Shown here: positions 1 through 5,840 of the stretch, piece after piece
Layout: every line of letters starts with the position of its first letter
Position numbering within the stretch: the first letter of the stretch is position 1
Source: Gammaproteobacteria bacterium
Lineage (GTDB): Bacteria; Pseudomonadota; Gammaproteobacteria; JALTLT01
Reading direction: 5' to 3'
Assembly (NCBI GenBank): GCA_027001815.1
Contig: JALTLT010000468.1
Span: 1-9,111, forward strand
Length of the DNA: 9,111 bases
The notes under the pieces: model-generated
What the model saw: the letters and a program-made list of their open reading frames with translations, nothing else
What the model was told of the DNA's origin: nothing
Databases searched by the model: none
Made by a program: the position numbers and the translations under genes

Positions 1-1
1 C

Positions 2-1072
2 CACCAGCTTCTCCATCTCGAGCTTCCGCCCCACGCGGCCCTCAACGAGACGGTGGCGGCCGCCCGGCGGCTGGGCCGCCCCTGGGCAGTGAAGCTGATC
101 AACGGGGTGCTGCGCAATCTCCAGCGACGGGCCGCCGAGCTGGCCACCCCCCTCGACGACGACCCGGTCACCCGCTTCAGCCACCCGCGCTGGATGGTGG
201 AGCGGATCCGCCACGACTGGCCCGACCGGTGGGAGGCGATCCTCGAGGCCAACAACCGGCGCGCCCCCATGATCCTGCGGGTCAACCTCCGGCGAACCGA
301 TCGCGACCCCTACGGTCGGATGCTGGAGGAGGCGGGCCTCGCCTGGCGGCCCGCCCCCCATACCGAAGCCGGCATCCTCCTCGAACGACCGGTGCCGCCC
401 GAGACGCTGCCGGGGTTCGCCGAGGGGCTGGTATCGGTACAGGACGGCGCCGCCCAGCAGGCCGCCGGCCTGCTGCGGCTCGCTCCCGGCCAGCGGGTGC
501 TGGACGCCTGCGCCGCCCCCGGCGGCAAGAGCGCCCACATTCTCGAGCGACAACCGGACCTGGAATGCCTGGTGGCCCTCGACGAGGCGCCGGAGCGCCT
601 GCAGCGGGTGGCGGAGACTCTCTCCCGGCTCTGCATCGACGGCGGACCCGCCGCCGTGAAACTCGAGGCGGCGGATGCCGCCGAAACCGCGGGCTGGTGG
701 GATGGCCGGCCCTTCCACCGCATCCTGCTCGACGCCCCCTGCACCGGCAGCGGGGTGATCCGACGCCATCCCGACATCAAGGTGCTGCGGCGCGAGAGGG
801 ATCCGGCGGCGCTCGCCGCGCGCCAGCGACGGCTGCTGGAGGCGTTGTGGCCGTTGCTGGCCCCGGAGGGTATCCTTGTCTATGCCACCTGTTCGGTGTT
901 CGCCGAGGAGAACCGCGACCAGATCGCCGGTTTCCTGGCGCGACACGAGGAGGCGGAACCGCTGCCGCTGGAGGCTGCATGGGGGATCGAATCCGGCCCC
1001 GGACGCCAGATCCTGCCGGGAGAACAGCAAATGGACGGCTTCTTCTATGCCGGTCTGCAACGCCGAGGCTGA
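2..1072 (+). CDS. rsmB: 16S rRNA (cytosine-967-C5)-methyltransferase RsmB, 5'-truncated by the window
   Basis: RsmB transfers a methyl group from S-adenosylmethionine to C5 of cytosine 967 in 16S rRNA. The frame is open from the first complete codon. Upstream of the GTG at 53 it still reads like RsmB (a PPHAALNETV stretch at about 26-55), so the true start lies outside the window. About 356 residues are visible against roughly 430 in the E. coli enzyme, so most of the N-terminal NusB-like RNA-binding domain is missing. The methyltransferase fold is complete. SAM-binding motif I (DACAAPGGKS) starts at 503. Motif IV (DAPCTGSG) starts at 731, with the product-release Cys at 740-742. Motif VI (YATCS) starts at 881, with the nucleophilic Cys at 890-892. 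The GVIRRHPDIK segment after motif IV is typical of RsmB. The next gene starts 14 nt after the stop on the same strand. Identity is secure for RsmB rather than another NOL1/NOP2/Sun protein. Confidence 0.96.
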   Translation, partial: HQLLHLELPPHAALNETVAAARRLGRPWAVKLINGVLRNLQRRAAELATPLDDDPVTRFSHPRWMVERIRHDWPDRWEAILEANNRRAPMILRVNLRRTDRDPYGRMLEEAGLAWRPAPHTEAGILLERPVPPETLPGFAEGLVSVQDGAAQQAAGLLRLAPGQRVLDACAAPGGKSAHILERQPDLECLVALDEAPERLQRVAETLSRLCIDGGPAAVKLEAADAAETAGWWDGRPFHRILLDAPCTGSGVIRRHPDIKVLRRERDPAALAARQRRLLEALWPLLAPEGILVYATCSVFAEENRDQIAGFLARHEEAEPLPLEAAWGIESGPGRQILPGEQQMDGFFYAGLQRRG

Positions 1073-1086
1073 CGCACGCGACACCC

Positions 1087-1662
1087 ATGAGGTACCACCA
1101 CCGACACCCGCTGCTGATCGTCGCCGCCCTGTTGTGGTTGTGGCTGGGGCTGGGGGTGGGCAGCGCCCGGGCGGAGAGTCACTTCCTCATCGAGAGCGCG
1201 CGCACCGAGCTGGATGATGGCGTCTACCGCCTCCACGGGCGGCTGCTGTTCCACCTCACCGCCGAGGTGGAGGAGGCGCTGCACAACGGCGTGCCCATCA
1301 CCCTGCTGCTGGAGATCGAGGTGGACCGCAAGCGGCGCTGGGCCTGGAACGACACCGTCGCCACCCTGCGCCAGAGCTGGCGCCTCAGCTACCACCCCCT
1401 GAGCGGCCGCTACCTGGTGGACAACCTCAACACCCGGGTGCGGGAGAGTTTCGGCGCCCTCTCCGCCGCCCTCCGCTCCCTGGAGCAGCTCGAGGGGCTG
1501 CCGGTGATCGACGCCAAGCTGCTCGCCGCCGACGAGCGCTACTACATCCGCGTCCGCACCCGCCTCGCCATCGAGGCGCTGCCGCCCCCCATGCGGCTGT
1601 GGACCTACCTCTCGTCCAACTGGCGACTGGAGAGCCCGTGGTACACCTGGGTCCTGCAATGA
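1087..1662 (+). CDS. Exported DUF4390-family protein, function unknown
   Basis: A 191-residue protein starting at ATG 1087, which sits just before a clear signal peptide. Residues 1-8 are polar and basic (MRYHHRHP), residues 9-25 are hydrophobic, and an S-A-R-A site predicts cleavage after residue 29. The mature part (ESHFLIES onward) has alternating hydrophobic patterns suggesting beta strands, and a Trp-rich C-terminus (LWTYLSSNWRL, SPWYTWVLQ). Size, signal peptide, C-terminal Trp pattern and position between rsmB and ntrY match the DUF4390 family, whose role is not established to my knowledge. No strong Shine-Dalgarno precedes the start; a GAGG at 1065-1068 is too far away, so translation may depend on ribosomes leaving rsmB. 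Its TGA overlaps the ntrY start as ATGA. Inference: a periplasmic partner of the NtrY sensor. The reading frame is open far upstream inside rsmB, but that part is a shadow. Confidence 0.82.
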   Translation: MRYHHRHPLLIVAALLWLWLGLGVGSARAESHFLIESARTELDDGVYRLHGRLLFHLTAEVEEALHNGVPITLLLEIEVDRKRRWAWNDTVATLRQSWRLSYHPLSGRYLVDNLNTRVRESFGALSAALRSLEQLEGLPVIDAKLLAADERYYIRVRTRLAIEALPPPMRLWTYLSSNWRLESPWYTWVLQ

Positions 1663-3839
1663 TCCGTCGCCTCACCCGGGGCGTGGCGCCAGCGATCCTC
1701 CTCTTCCTGCTGGTGCTGCTCTCTCTCTACCTGCTGGGGGTCGCCACCGAGAAATCGGAAGGCTTCGCCCCCTCCGGCGAGATCGAGAACCTATTCCTCT
1801 GGATGCTGGTGATCAACACCCTGGGGCTGCTGGTGCTGGTCACCCTGATCGGCGCCAACCTCCACTCGCTGATCCGCAGCTTCCGCCGCAACGAGCCGGG
1901 CTCCCGCCTCAACCTGCGCATGGTGGTGGTCTTCATCGTCCTGGCGGTCCTGCCGGTGACCATCGTCTACGGCTTCTCCCTCCAGTTCCTCCACCGCGGC
2001 ATCGACAGTTGGTTCAAGATCCGCGTGGAGAAGGCGCTGGAGGACGCTCTGGTACTCAGTCAGACAGCCCTCGACCTGCGCAAGCGCGAGTGGCTGCGGG
2101 GCGTCCAGGAGATGGCCTCGGAACTGGCCGGGGTGGACGAGGAGGATGCCGCCATGGCTCTCGGCGACATCCGCGCCCGCAGCGGCGCCAGCGAGCTGAC
2201 CCTGGTGAAGAAGGGACGGATCATCGCCTTCTCCAGCAACGAGGCGGTGGTGGTGCCACGCCGGCCCAGCGAGGAGGTGTTGCTGCAGCTCCAGCAGGGA
2301 CACCCCTACATCGGCCTCGAGCCCGATCCGGGCGGGGGCCTGCAGGTGCGGGTGGCGGTGACGGTACCCGCCGGCGGCACCCAGTCGGAGACCTGGCTGC
2401 TGCAGGCCCTCTTCCCCCTGGACAAGCGCATCAGCGACCTCGCCGGCAGCGTGCAGAGCCACTTCACCCAGTACAAGGCGCTCGCCTACCAGCGGGAACC
2501 CCTGAAGAAGAACTTCAGTCTCACCCTCACCATGGTCCTGCTGCTGAGTCTCCTCACCGCAGTGTGGGCGGCGCTCTTCACCACCCGCCGGCTGGTGGCG
2601 CCGATCCGCGACCTGGCGGAGGGCACCCGGGCGGTGGCCGCCGGCAACTACGACAAGCGGCTGCCGGCGGTGGGTTCCGACGAACTCGCCTTCCTGGTCC
2701 GCTCCTTCAACGACATGACCCGGCGCATCGGCCAGGCCTCCGCCGAGGCGCGCCGCAGCCAGCAGCACGCGGAGGAGCAGCGCGCCTACCTGGAGGCGGT
2801 GCTGGCCAACCTCTCCTCCGGGGTGATCACCATCGACCGGCTCCACCGGCTGCGCACCGTCAACGCCGCCGCCAGCCACATCCTCGGCGTCGACCTGCAG
2901 CAGTACGTGGGACAGCCCCTCGGAGAGGCGGCCGCCGCCAACAACCGGTTGCGCCAGCTCACCACCGCGGTGGCGCCGATGATGGACCGCGAGGTGCACC
3001 AGTGGGAGAAGGAGGTCGTACTCACCACAGAACGGGGACGACGCATTCTCATCTGCCGCGGCACCTCCCTGCAGGCGGAGGACGGCGGTCAGGGGGACCA
3101 GATCATGGTCTTCGACGAGGTGACCGCCCTGGTCCAGGCCCAGCGCGACGCCGCCTGGGGTGAAGTGGCCCGGCGCCTCGCCCACGAGATCAAGAACCCC
3201 CTCACCCCCATCCAGCTCTCCGCCGAGCGGCTGCGGCGCAAGTACCTCAAGAGCATGCCGCCCGACGACGCGGAGCTGCTGGACCGCTCCACCCACACCA
3301 TCGTCCAGCAGGTGGAGGCGCTCAAGGAGATGGTCAACGCCTTCAGCGACTACGCGCGGGCCCCACGCATGCAGCTCGAGCCGGTCGACCTCAACGCCCT
3401 GATCCGCGAGGTGCTCGACCTCTACTCCGGCATCGATCTCACCCTCCGCCTGGCCGACGACCTGCCGCAGGTGGAGGCGGACCCCGGACGGCTCCGGCAG
3501 GTACTCCACAACCTGGTGAAGAACGCCCTCGAGGCGATGGAGACCGAGCGCCGCAAGCGTCTCGAGATCGGCTCCCGGCGGGTGAAGGAACAGGGCCAGG
3601 AGCAGATCGAGGTGACCGTACGCGACTACGGCCCCGGCTTCGAGAACGACCAGGCGGATCACTTCTTCGAACCCTACATGACCACCAAGCCCAAGGGCAC
3701 CGGCCTCGGCCTGGCGGTGGTCAAGAAGATCGTCGAGGAACACGGCGGCGCCGTGTGGGTGGAAGATGCAGAGCCGGGCGCCCGCATCCACCTGCGCTTC
3801 CCTGCCGCCTCCAACAAGCGGATCAACGATCATGAGTGA
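1659..3839 (+). CDS. ntrY: Membrane sensor histidine kinase, NtrY family
   Basis: A 726-residue kinase that autophosphorylates on His and passes the phosphate to NtrX. Predicted membrane helices lie at about residues 9-29, 44-66, 87-109 and 285-306, with an extracytoplasmic sensor region at about 110-285. Then follow a HAMP linker (about 308-360), a PAS domain (about 377-490, starting YLEAVLANLSSGVITID), and a HisKA domain with H-box HEIKNPLTP and phospho-acceptor His509. The ATPase domain has an N-box with Asn622 (NLVKNALEA), a G1 box DYGPGF from Asp656, an F-box FFEPYMTTK, and a G2 box KGTGLGL at 679-685. All catalytic boxes are intact, and length and order fit NtrY (four helices with HAMP and PAS). 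I chose ATG 1659, 4-nt overlapping with the preceding stop, over the in-frame GTG 1599, which would place 20 polar residues before helix 1. The ligand is unknown; nitrogen or redox signals are inferred from family members. Confidence 0.92.
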   Translation: MIRRLTRGVAPAILLFLLVLLSLYLLGVATEKSEGFAPSGEIENLFLWMLVINTLGLLVLVTLIGANLHSLIRSFRRNEPGSRLNLRMVVVFIVLAVLPVTIVYGFSLQFLHRGIDSWFKIRVEKALEDALVLSQTALDLRKREWLRGVQEMASELAGVDEEDAAMALGDIRARSGASELTLVKKGRIIAFSSNEAVVVPRRPSEEVLLQLQQGHPYIGLEPDPGGGLQVRVAVTVPAGGTQSETWLLQALFPLDKRISDLAGSVQSHFTQYKALAYQREPLKKNFSLTLTMVLLLSLLTAVWAALFTTRRLVAPIRDLAEGTRAVAAGNYDKRLPAVGSDELAFLVRSFNDMTRRIGQASAEARRSQQHAEEQRAYLEAVLANLSSGVITIDRLHRLRTVNAAASHILGVDLQQYVGQPLGEAAAANNRLRQLTTAVAPMMDREVHQWEKEVVLTTERGRRILICRGTSLQAEDGGQGDQIMVFDEVTALVQAQRDAAWGEVARRLAHEIKNPLTPIQLSAERLRRKYLKSMPPDDAELLDRSTHTIVQQVEALKEMVNAFSDYARAPRMQLEPVDLNALIREVLDLYSGIDLTLRLADDLPQVEADPGRLRQVLHNLVKNALEAMETERRKRLEIGSRRVKEQGQEQIEVTVRDYGPGFENDQADHFFEPYMTTKPKGTGLGLAVVKKIVEEHGGAVWVEDAEPGARIHLRFPAASNKRINDHE

Positions 3840-5205
3840 CGCATACATCCTGGTGGTGGACGACGAACCGGACATCCGCAACCTGGTACAGGAGATCCTC
3901 GCCGACGAGGGCTACCAGGTGGCGGTGGCGGAGAGCGGCGAGGCCGCCCGCACCGCCCGTCGGGAGCGGCGCCCCGACCTGGTGCTGCTCGACATCTGGA
4001 TGCCCGATGTGGACGGCATCTCGCTGCTCAAGGAGTGGGCGGAGGGGGACGCGCCCCCCTTCCCGGTGATCATGATGTCGGGCCACGCCACGGTGGAGAC
4101 GGCGGTGGAGGCGACCCGCCTCGGCGCCTACGACTTCATCGAGAAACCCCTCTCCCTGGCCAAGCTGCTGCTCACCGTGGAGCGCGCCCTGGAAGCGGAG
4201 CGGCTCAAGCGGGAGAACCTCGGCCTGCGGCGGCGCATGCACACCCCGGTGGAGCCGATTGGCAAGAGCGCGGTGATGTCCCGTCTGCGGGAGCAGGTGA
4301 AGCGCATCGCCGCCCACGACACCTGGGTCCTCATCAGCGGCGAGCCGGGGGTCGGCAAGAAGACCTTCGCCCGCTACCTGCACGGCCTCTCGGCGCGCAA
4401 GGAGGGGCCCTTCATCGAGATGGCCGCCGGCTCCATCGCCAGCGGCAATTCCGCCCTGGAGCTGTTCGGCTCCGAGGAGGGCGAGACGATCCACTACGGC
4501 CGCCTCGAACAGGCCAACGGCGGCACCCTCTTCCTCGACGAGATCTCCGACATGGATGCCGAGACCCAGACCCGGCTCCTCTCGGCGCTGGAGAACAAGT
4601 CATTCCTGCGGGTGGGAGGCAGCCAGCCGGTGCGGGTGGACGTACGGGTGCTGGCCGCCTCCAGCCGCGACATGGAGGAGGAGGTGCGCGAGGGGCGCTT
4701 CCGGGAGGACCTCTACTACCGCCTCAACGTGGTGCCCCTCAACATCCCGCCGCTGCGCGAACACCTGGAGGACGTGCCCGAACTGCTCGCCTTCTACGTG
4801 GAACAGTTCGTCACCCTCGATCACCTCCCCTACCGCCACTTCACCGTGGCGGCCCAGAACCGGCTGCGCAACTACGACTGGCCCGGCAACATCCGGGAAC
4901 TCAAGAACCTGGTCCATCGGCTGCTGATCCTCGGCAACGACGAGGAGATCGGCGCCGAAGAGGTGGAGTCGGCCCTCTCCACCAGCCGCCCGCAGCCGCC
5001 GGCGAACCGGGTCGAGGAGCTGGAGCACTCCCTCTTCGACCTGCCGCTGCGCGAGGCGCGTGAGCAGTTCGAGCGGGAGTACCTCACCCGCCGCCTCGAG
5101 GCGGTGGGTGGCAGCGTCGGCAAGCTGGCCAAGGCAGTGGGCATGGAGCGCACCAACCTCTACCGCAAGCTGCGTTCGCTGGGTATCACGGTGCGGCAGC
5201 GGTAG
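3832..5205 (+). CDS. ntrX: NtrX-type response regulator (receiver, AAA+, Fis HTH) without a GAFTGA motif
   Basis: A 457-residue response regulator, the cognate partner of the overlapping kinase. The receiver domain (1-120) has acidic residues Asp10/Asp11, phospho-acceptor Asp54 (LLDIWMPD) and Lys105 (EKPLS). The AAA+ domain has Walker A GEPGVGKK at 170-177, Walker B FLDE with Asp236/Glu237, arginine-finger region FREDLYYRLNV (Arg291, Arg297) and sensor II NIRELKN near Arg355. A Fis-type helix-turn-helix at about 432-453 (LAKAVGMERTNLYRKL) binds DNA. Where sigma54 activators read ELFG-x-E-x-G-AFTGA-N-TI, this protein reads ELFGSEEG and then directly ETI (residues 217-220), about five residues shorter, so the sigma54-contact loop is gone. 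NtrX proteins of Brucella and Neisseria are, as I recall, also described as lacking this motif, so it may act with sigma70 or as a repressor. ATG 3832 overlaps ntrY by 8 nt; the longer in-frame start at 3766 lies inside the kinase C-terminus and is rejected. Confidence 0.91.
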   Translation: MSDAYILVVDDEPDIRNLVQEILADEGYQVAVAESGEAARTARRERRPDLVLLDIWMPDVDGISLLKEWAEGDAPPFPVIMMSGHATVETAVEATRLGAYDFIEKPLSLAKLLLTVERALEAERLKRENLGLRRRMHTPVEPIGKSAVMSRLREQVKRIAAHDTWVLISGEPGVGKKTFARYLHGLSARKEGPFIEMAAGSIASGNSALELFGSEEGETIHYGRLEQANGGTLFLDEISDMDAETQTRLLSALENKSFLRVGGSQPVRVDVRVLAASSRDMEEEVREGRFREDLYYRLNVVPLNIPPLREHLEDVPELLAFYVEQFVTLDHLPYRHFTVAAQNRLRNYDWPGNIRELKNLVHRLLILGNDEEIGAEEVESALSTSRPQPPANRVEELEHSLFDLPLREAREQFEREYLTRRLEAVGGSVGKLAKAVGMERTNLYRKLRSLGITVRQR

Positions 5206-5212
5206 AGAGATC

Positions 5213-5229
5213 CGCGTATACTTTACGCG
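5213..5229 (+). other. Short inverted repeat after ntrX, with a TATACT hexamer inside
   Basis: CGCGTA and TACGCG form a perfect 6-bp stem around a 5-nt loop, starting 8 nt after the ntrX stop. The hexamer TATACT at 5217-5222 resembles a sigma70 -10 box, but the sequence 17-18 nt upstream is a poor -35 element. It could be a weak terminator hairpin (there is no T tract), an operator-like palindrome or part of a promoter for trkAH. The sequence does not decide between these. Confidence 0.3.
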
Positions 5230-5265
5230 CCGCGGGGCAGGCGGGAACCGGTGGTGGGAAGCTCT

Positions 5266-5398
5266 CCCGGATGCGCCGCAAGGCGGCTTATCCGGCCCAC
5301 GGGAGACGGGGTGTAACGGGTGGATCTTCCTCCCAACCCCACAGGTACCTGTAGGCCCGATAAGCGCAGCGCATCGGGCAATTCCCGCGAAGCGGGAA
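5266..5398 (+). repeat. Composite BIME-like element, copy A
   Basis: Copy A of a composite element of about 133 nt. REP type 1 (5266-5300) is read from the complementary strand: GCCGGAT and ATCCGGC arms around an inner GCCGC/GCGGC stem. Its tetranucleotide is degraded to GTGG where other copies have GTAG. A linker follows, ending in the 12-bp palindrome ACAGGTACCTGT (5341-5352), whose last bases overlap the GTAG of REP type 2. REP type 2 (5351-5379) has arms GCCCGAT and ATCGGGC. After AA comes a third hairpin, TTCCCGC-GAA-GCGGGAA (5382-5398). The two REPs face each other with their GTAG ends inward, as in enterobacterial BIMEs. Copy B, 328 nt downstream, is a direct repeat differing at only about six positions. 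Confidence 0.88.
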
Positions 5399-5413
5399 AA
5401 GGGGGTTCCTGGG

Positions 5414-5544
5414 GACGCCGGTCCCCCGGCGTCACCCATGGCGGGCGACGCTCCCGCGTCGTGTGGGGTGTGGCCCCACGGCCAGACCCTGCGGGGCGCA
5501 GGAGCGCCCCGGCTGATGCGTCACGCCGCGGGAGCGGCGTGACG
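5414..5544. repeat. Cluster of five short perfect hairpins, mostly with tetraloops
   Basis: Five stem-loops lie within about 130 nt between BIME copies A and B. They are GACGCCGG-TCCC-CCGGCGTC (5414-5433), CGACGC-TCCC-GCGTCG (5446-5461), GTGGGG/CCCCAC with a 5-nt loop (5463-5479), GGGGCGC-AGGA-GCGCCCC (5493-5510), and an 11-bp stem CGTCACGCCGC with loop GGGA (5519-5544). Four of the loops are 4 nt and are TCCC, GGGA or AGGA, so they look related. None is followed by a T tract. The spacer between the right-hand copies has a weaker counterpart of the first hairpin at 8925-8944. They may be diverged repeat modules or a structured transcript; I cannot tell which. Confidence 0.75.
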
Positions 5545-5593
5545 AGGGAAATGGGGGTGGTACGCCGCATTGGTGCCGCCTGCGGCGCCATTT

Positions 5594-5726
5594 GCCGGAT
5601 GCGCCGCGGGGCGGCTTATCCGGCCTACGGGAGACGGGGTGTAACGGGTGGATCTTCCTCCCAACCCCACAGGTACCTGTAGGCCCGATAAGCGCAGCGC
5701 ATCGGGCAATTCCTGCGAAGCAGGAA
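5594..5726 (+). repeat. Composite BIME-like element, copy B
   Basis: Same architecture and orientation as copy A: REP type 1 (5594-5628, with an intact CTAC, i.e. GTAG on the other strand), linker, palindrome ACAGGTACCTGT (5669-5680), REP type 2 (5679-5707) and third hairpin TTCCTGC-GAA-GCAGGAA (5710-5726). Compared with copy A, the REP1 loop is GGG instead of AAG. The third hairpin carries a T and a matching A where copy A has C and G, so pairing is preserved. Just upstream a GGTGCCGC/GCGGCGCC hairpin (5572-5589) abuts REP1; the right-hand array has the equivalent at 8856-8872. Confidence 0.88.
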
Positions 5727-5730
5727 CAAA

Positions 5731-5760
5731 GCGCATCGGGCAATTCCCGCGAAGCGGGAA
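5731..5760 (+). repeat. Truncated REP2 half plus third hairpin
   Basis: The 3' half of REP type 2 (GCGCATCGGGC) followed by AA and hairpin TTCCCGC-GAA-GCGGGAA (5744-5760). It repeats the end of copy B after a 4-nt spacer, but with the C/G version of the hairpin. It looks like a partial tandem duplication. A matching half REP2 occurs next to copy D on the right. Confidence 0.8.
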
Positions 5761-5765
5761 AAGGG

Positions 5766-5789
5766 GGCCTGGGGACACCGCCCCAGGCC
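5766..5789. repeat. Nine-bp stem hairpin upstream of trkA
   Basis: GGCCTGGGG and CCCCAGGCC pair perfectly around a 6-nt loop (ACACCG), about 50 nt before the trkA start. There is no following T tract, so it is not a canonical intrinsic terminator. The CCTGGGGACACCG part resembles sequences after the third hairpin of copy A (5409-5420) and, inverted, at 8925-8950, so it belongs to the larger repeat module. If transcribed it would sit in the trkA leader. Confidence 0.7.
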
Positions 5790-5825
5790 GGAACCCGGCA
5801 GAAGAACCGGCTCTCCACCAACGAC

Positions 5826-5830
5826 AGGGG
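5826..5830 (+). promoter_or_regulatory. trkA ribosome binding site
   Basis: AGGGG ends 10 nt before ATG 5841. It supports this start over the in-frame extension running back through the repeats, and it ignores the out-of-frame ATG at 5836. Confidence 0.6.
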
Positions 5831-5840
5831 CGACGATGCC

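Larger units (their letters stand above)
5206..5840. other. Non-coding repeat and hairpin region between ntrX and trkA
   Basis: This 635-nt stretch contains no credible gene. In order it holds a small inverted repeat just after ntrX, composite BIME copy A, a hairpin-dense spacer, composite BIME copy B with an extra half REP2, a long-stem hairpin, and the trkA ribosome binding site. Open frames crossing it encode repeat-derived, Pro/Arg/Gly-rich peptides that recur in several frames, which is what non-coding palindromic DNA gives. I see no clear sigma70 promoter for trkA and no T-tract terminator for ntrX. Confidence 0.85.

Noticed and set aside
229..1086. Long upstream extension of the DUF4390 frame inside rsmB
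   Set aside because: The Arg/Pro/Gly-rich translation overlaps rsmB, and a proper signal peptide starts at 1087.
1791..3881. Antisense open frame of 696 codons opposite ntrY
   Set aside because: Low-complexity Leu/Gly/His/Val-rich translation with no motif, and it lies fully opposite a complete kinase.
5266..5760. CRISPR array
   Set aside because: The repeats are long composite palindromes in few copies, without short equal spacers, and no cas genes are present.
5766..5789. Intrinsic terminator before trkA
   Set aside because: The stem is strong, but no T-rich tract follows and it lies about 50 nt before a coding start. It matches the repeat module instead.
5592..5840. N-terminal extension of TrkA through repeat copy B
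   Set aside because: The extension translates REP and linker sequence. TrkA homology begins at MKIIILGAGQ, and a ribosome binding site precedes ATG 5841.
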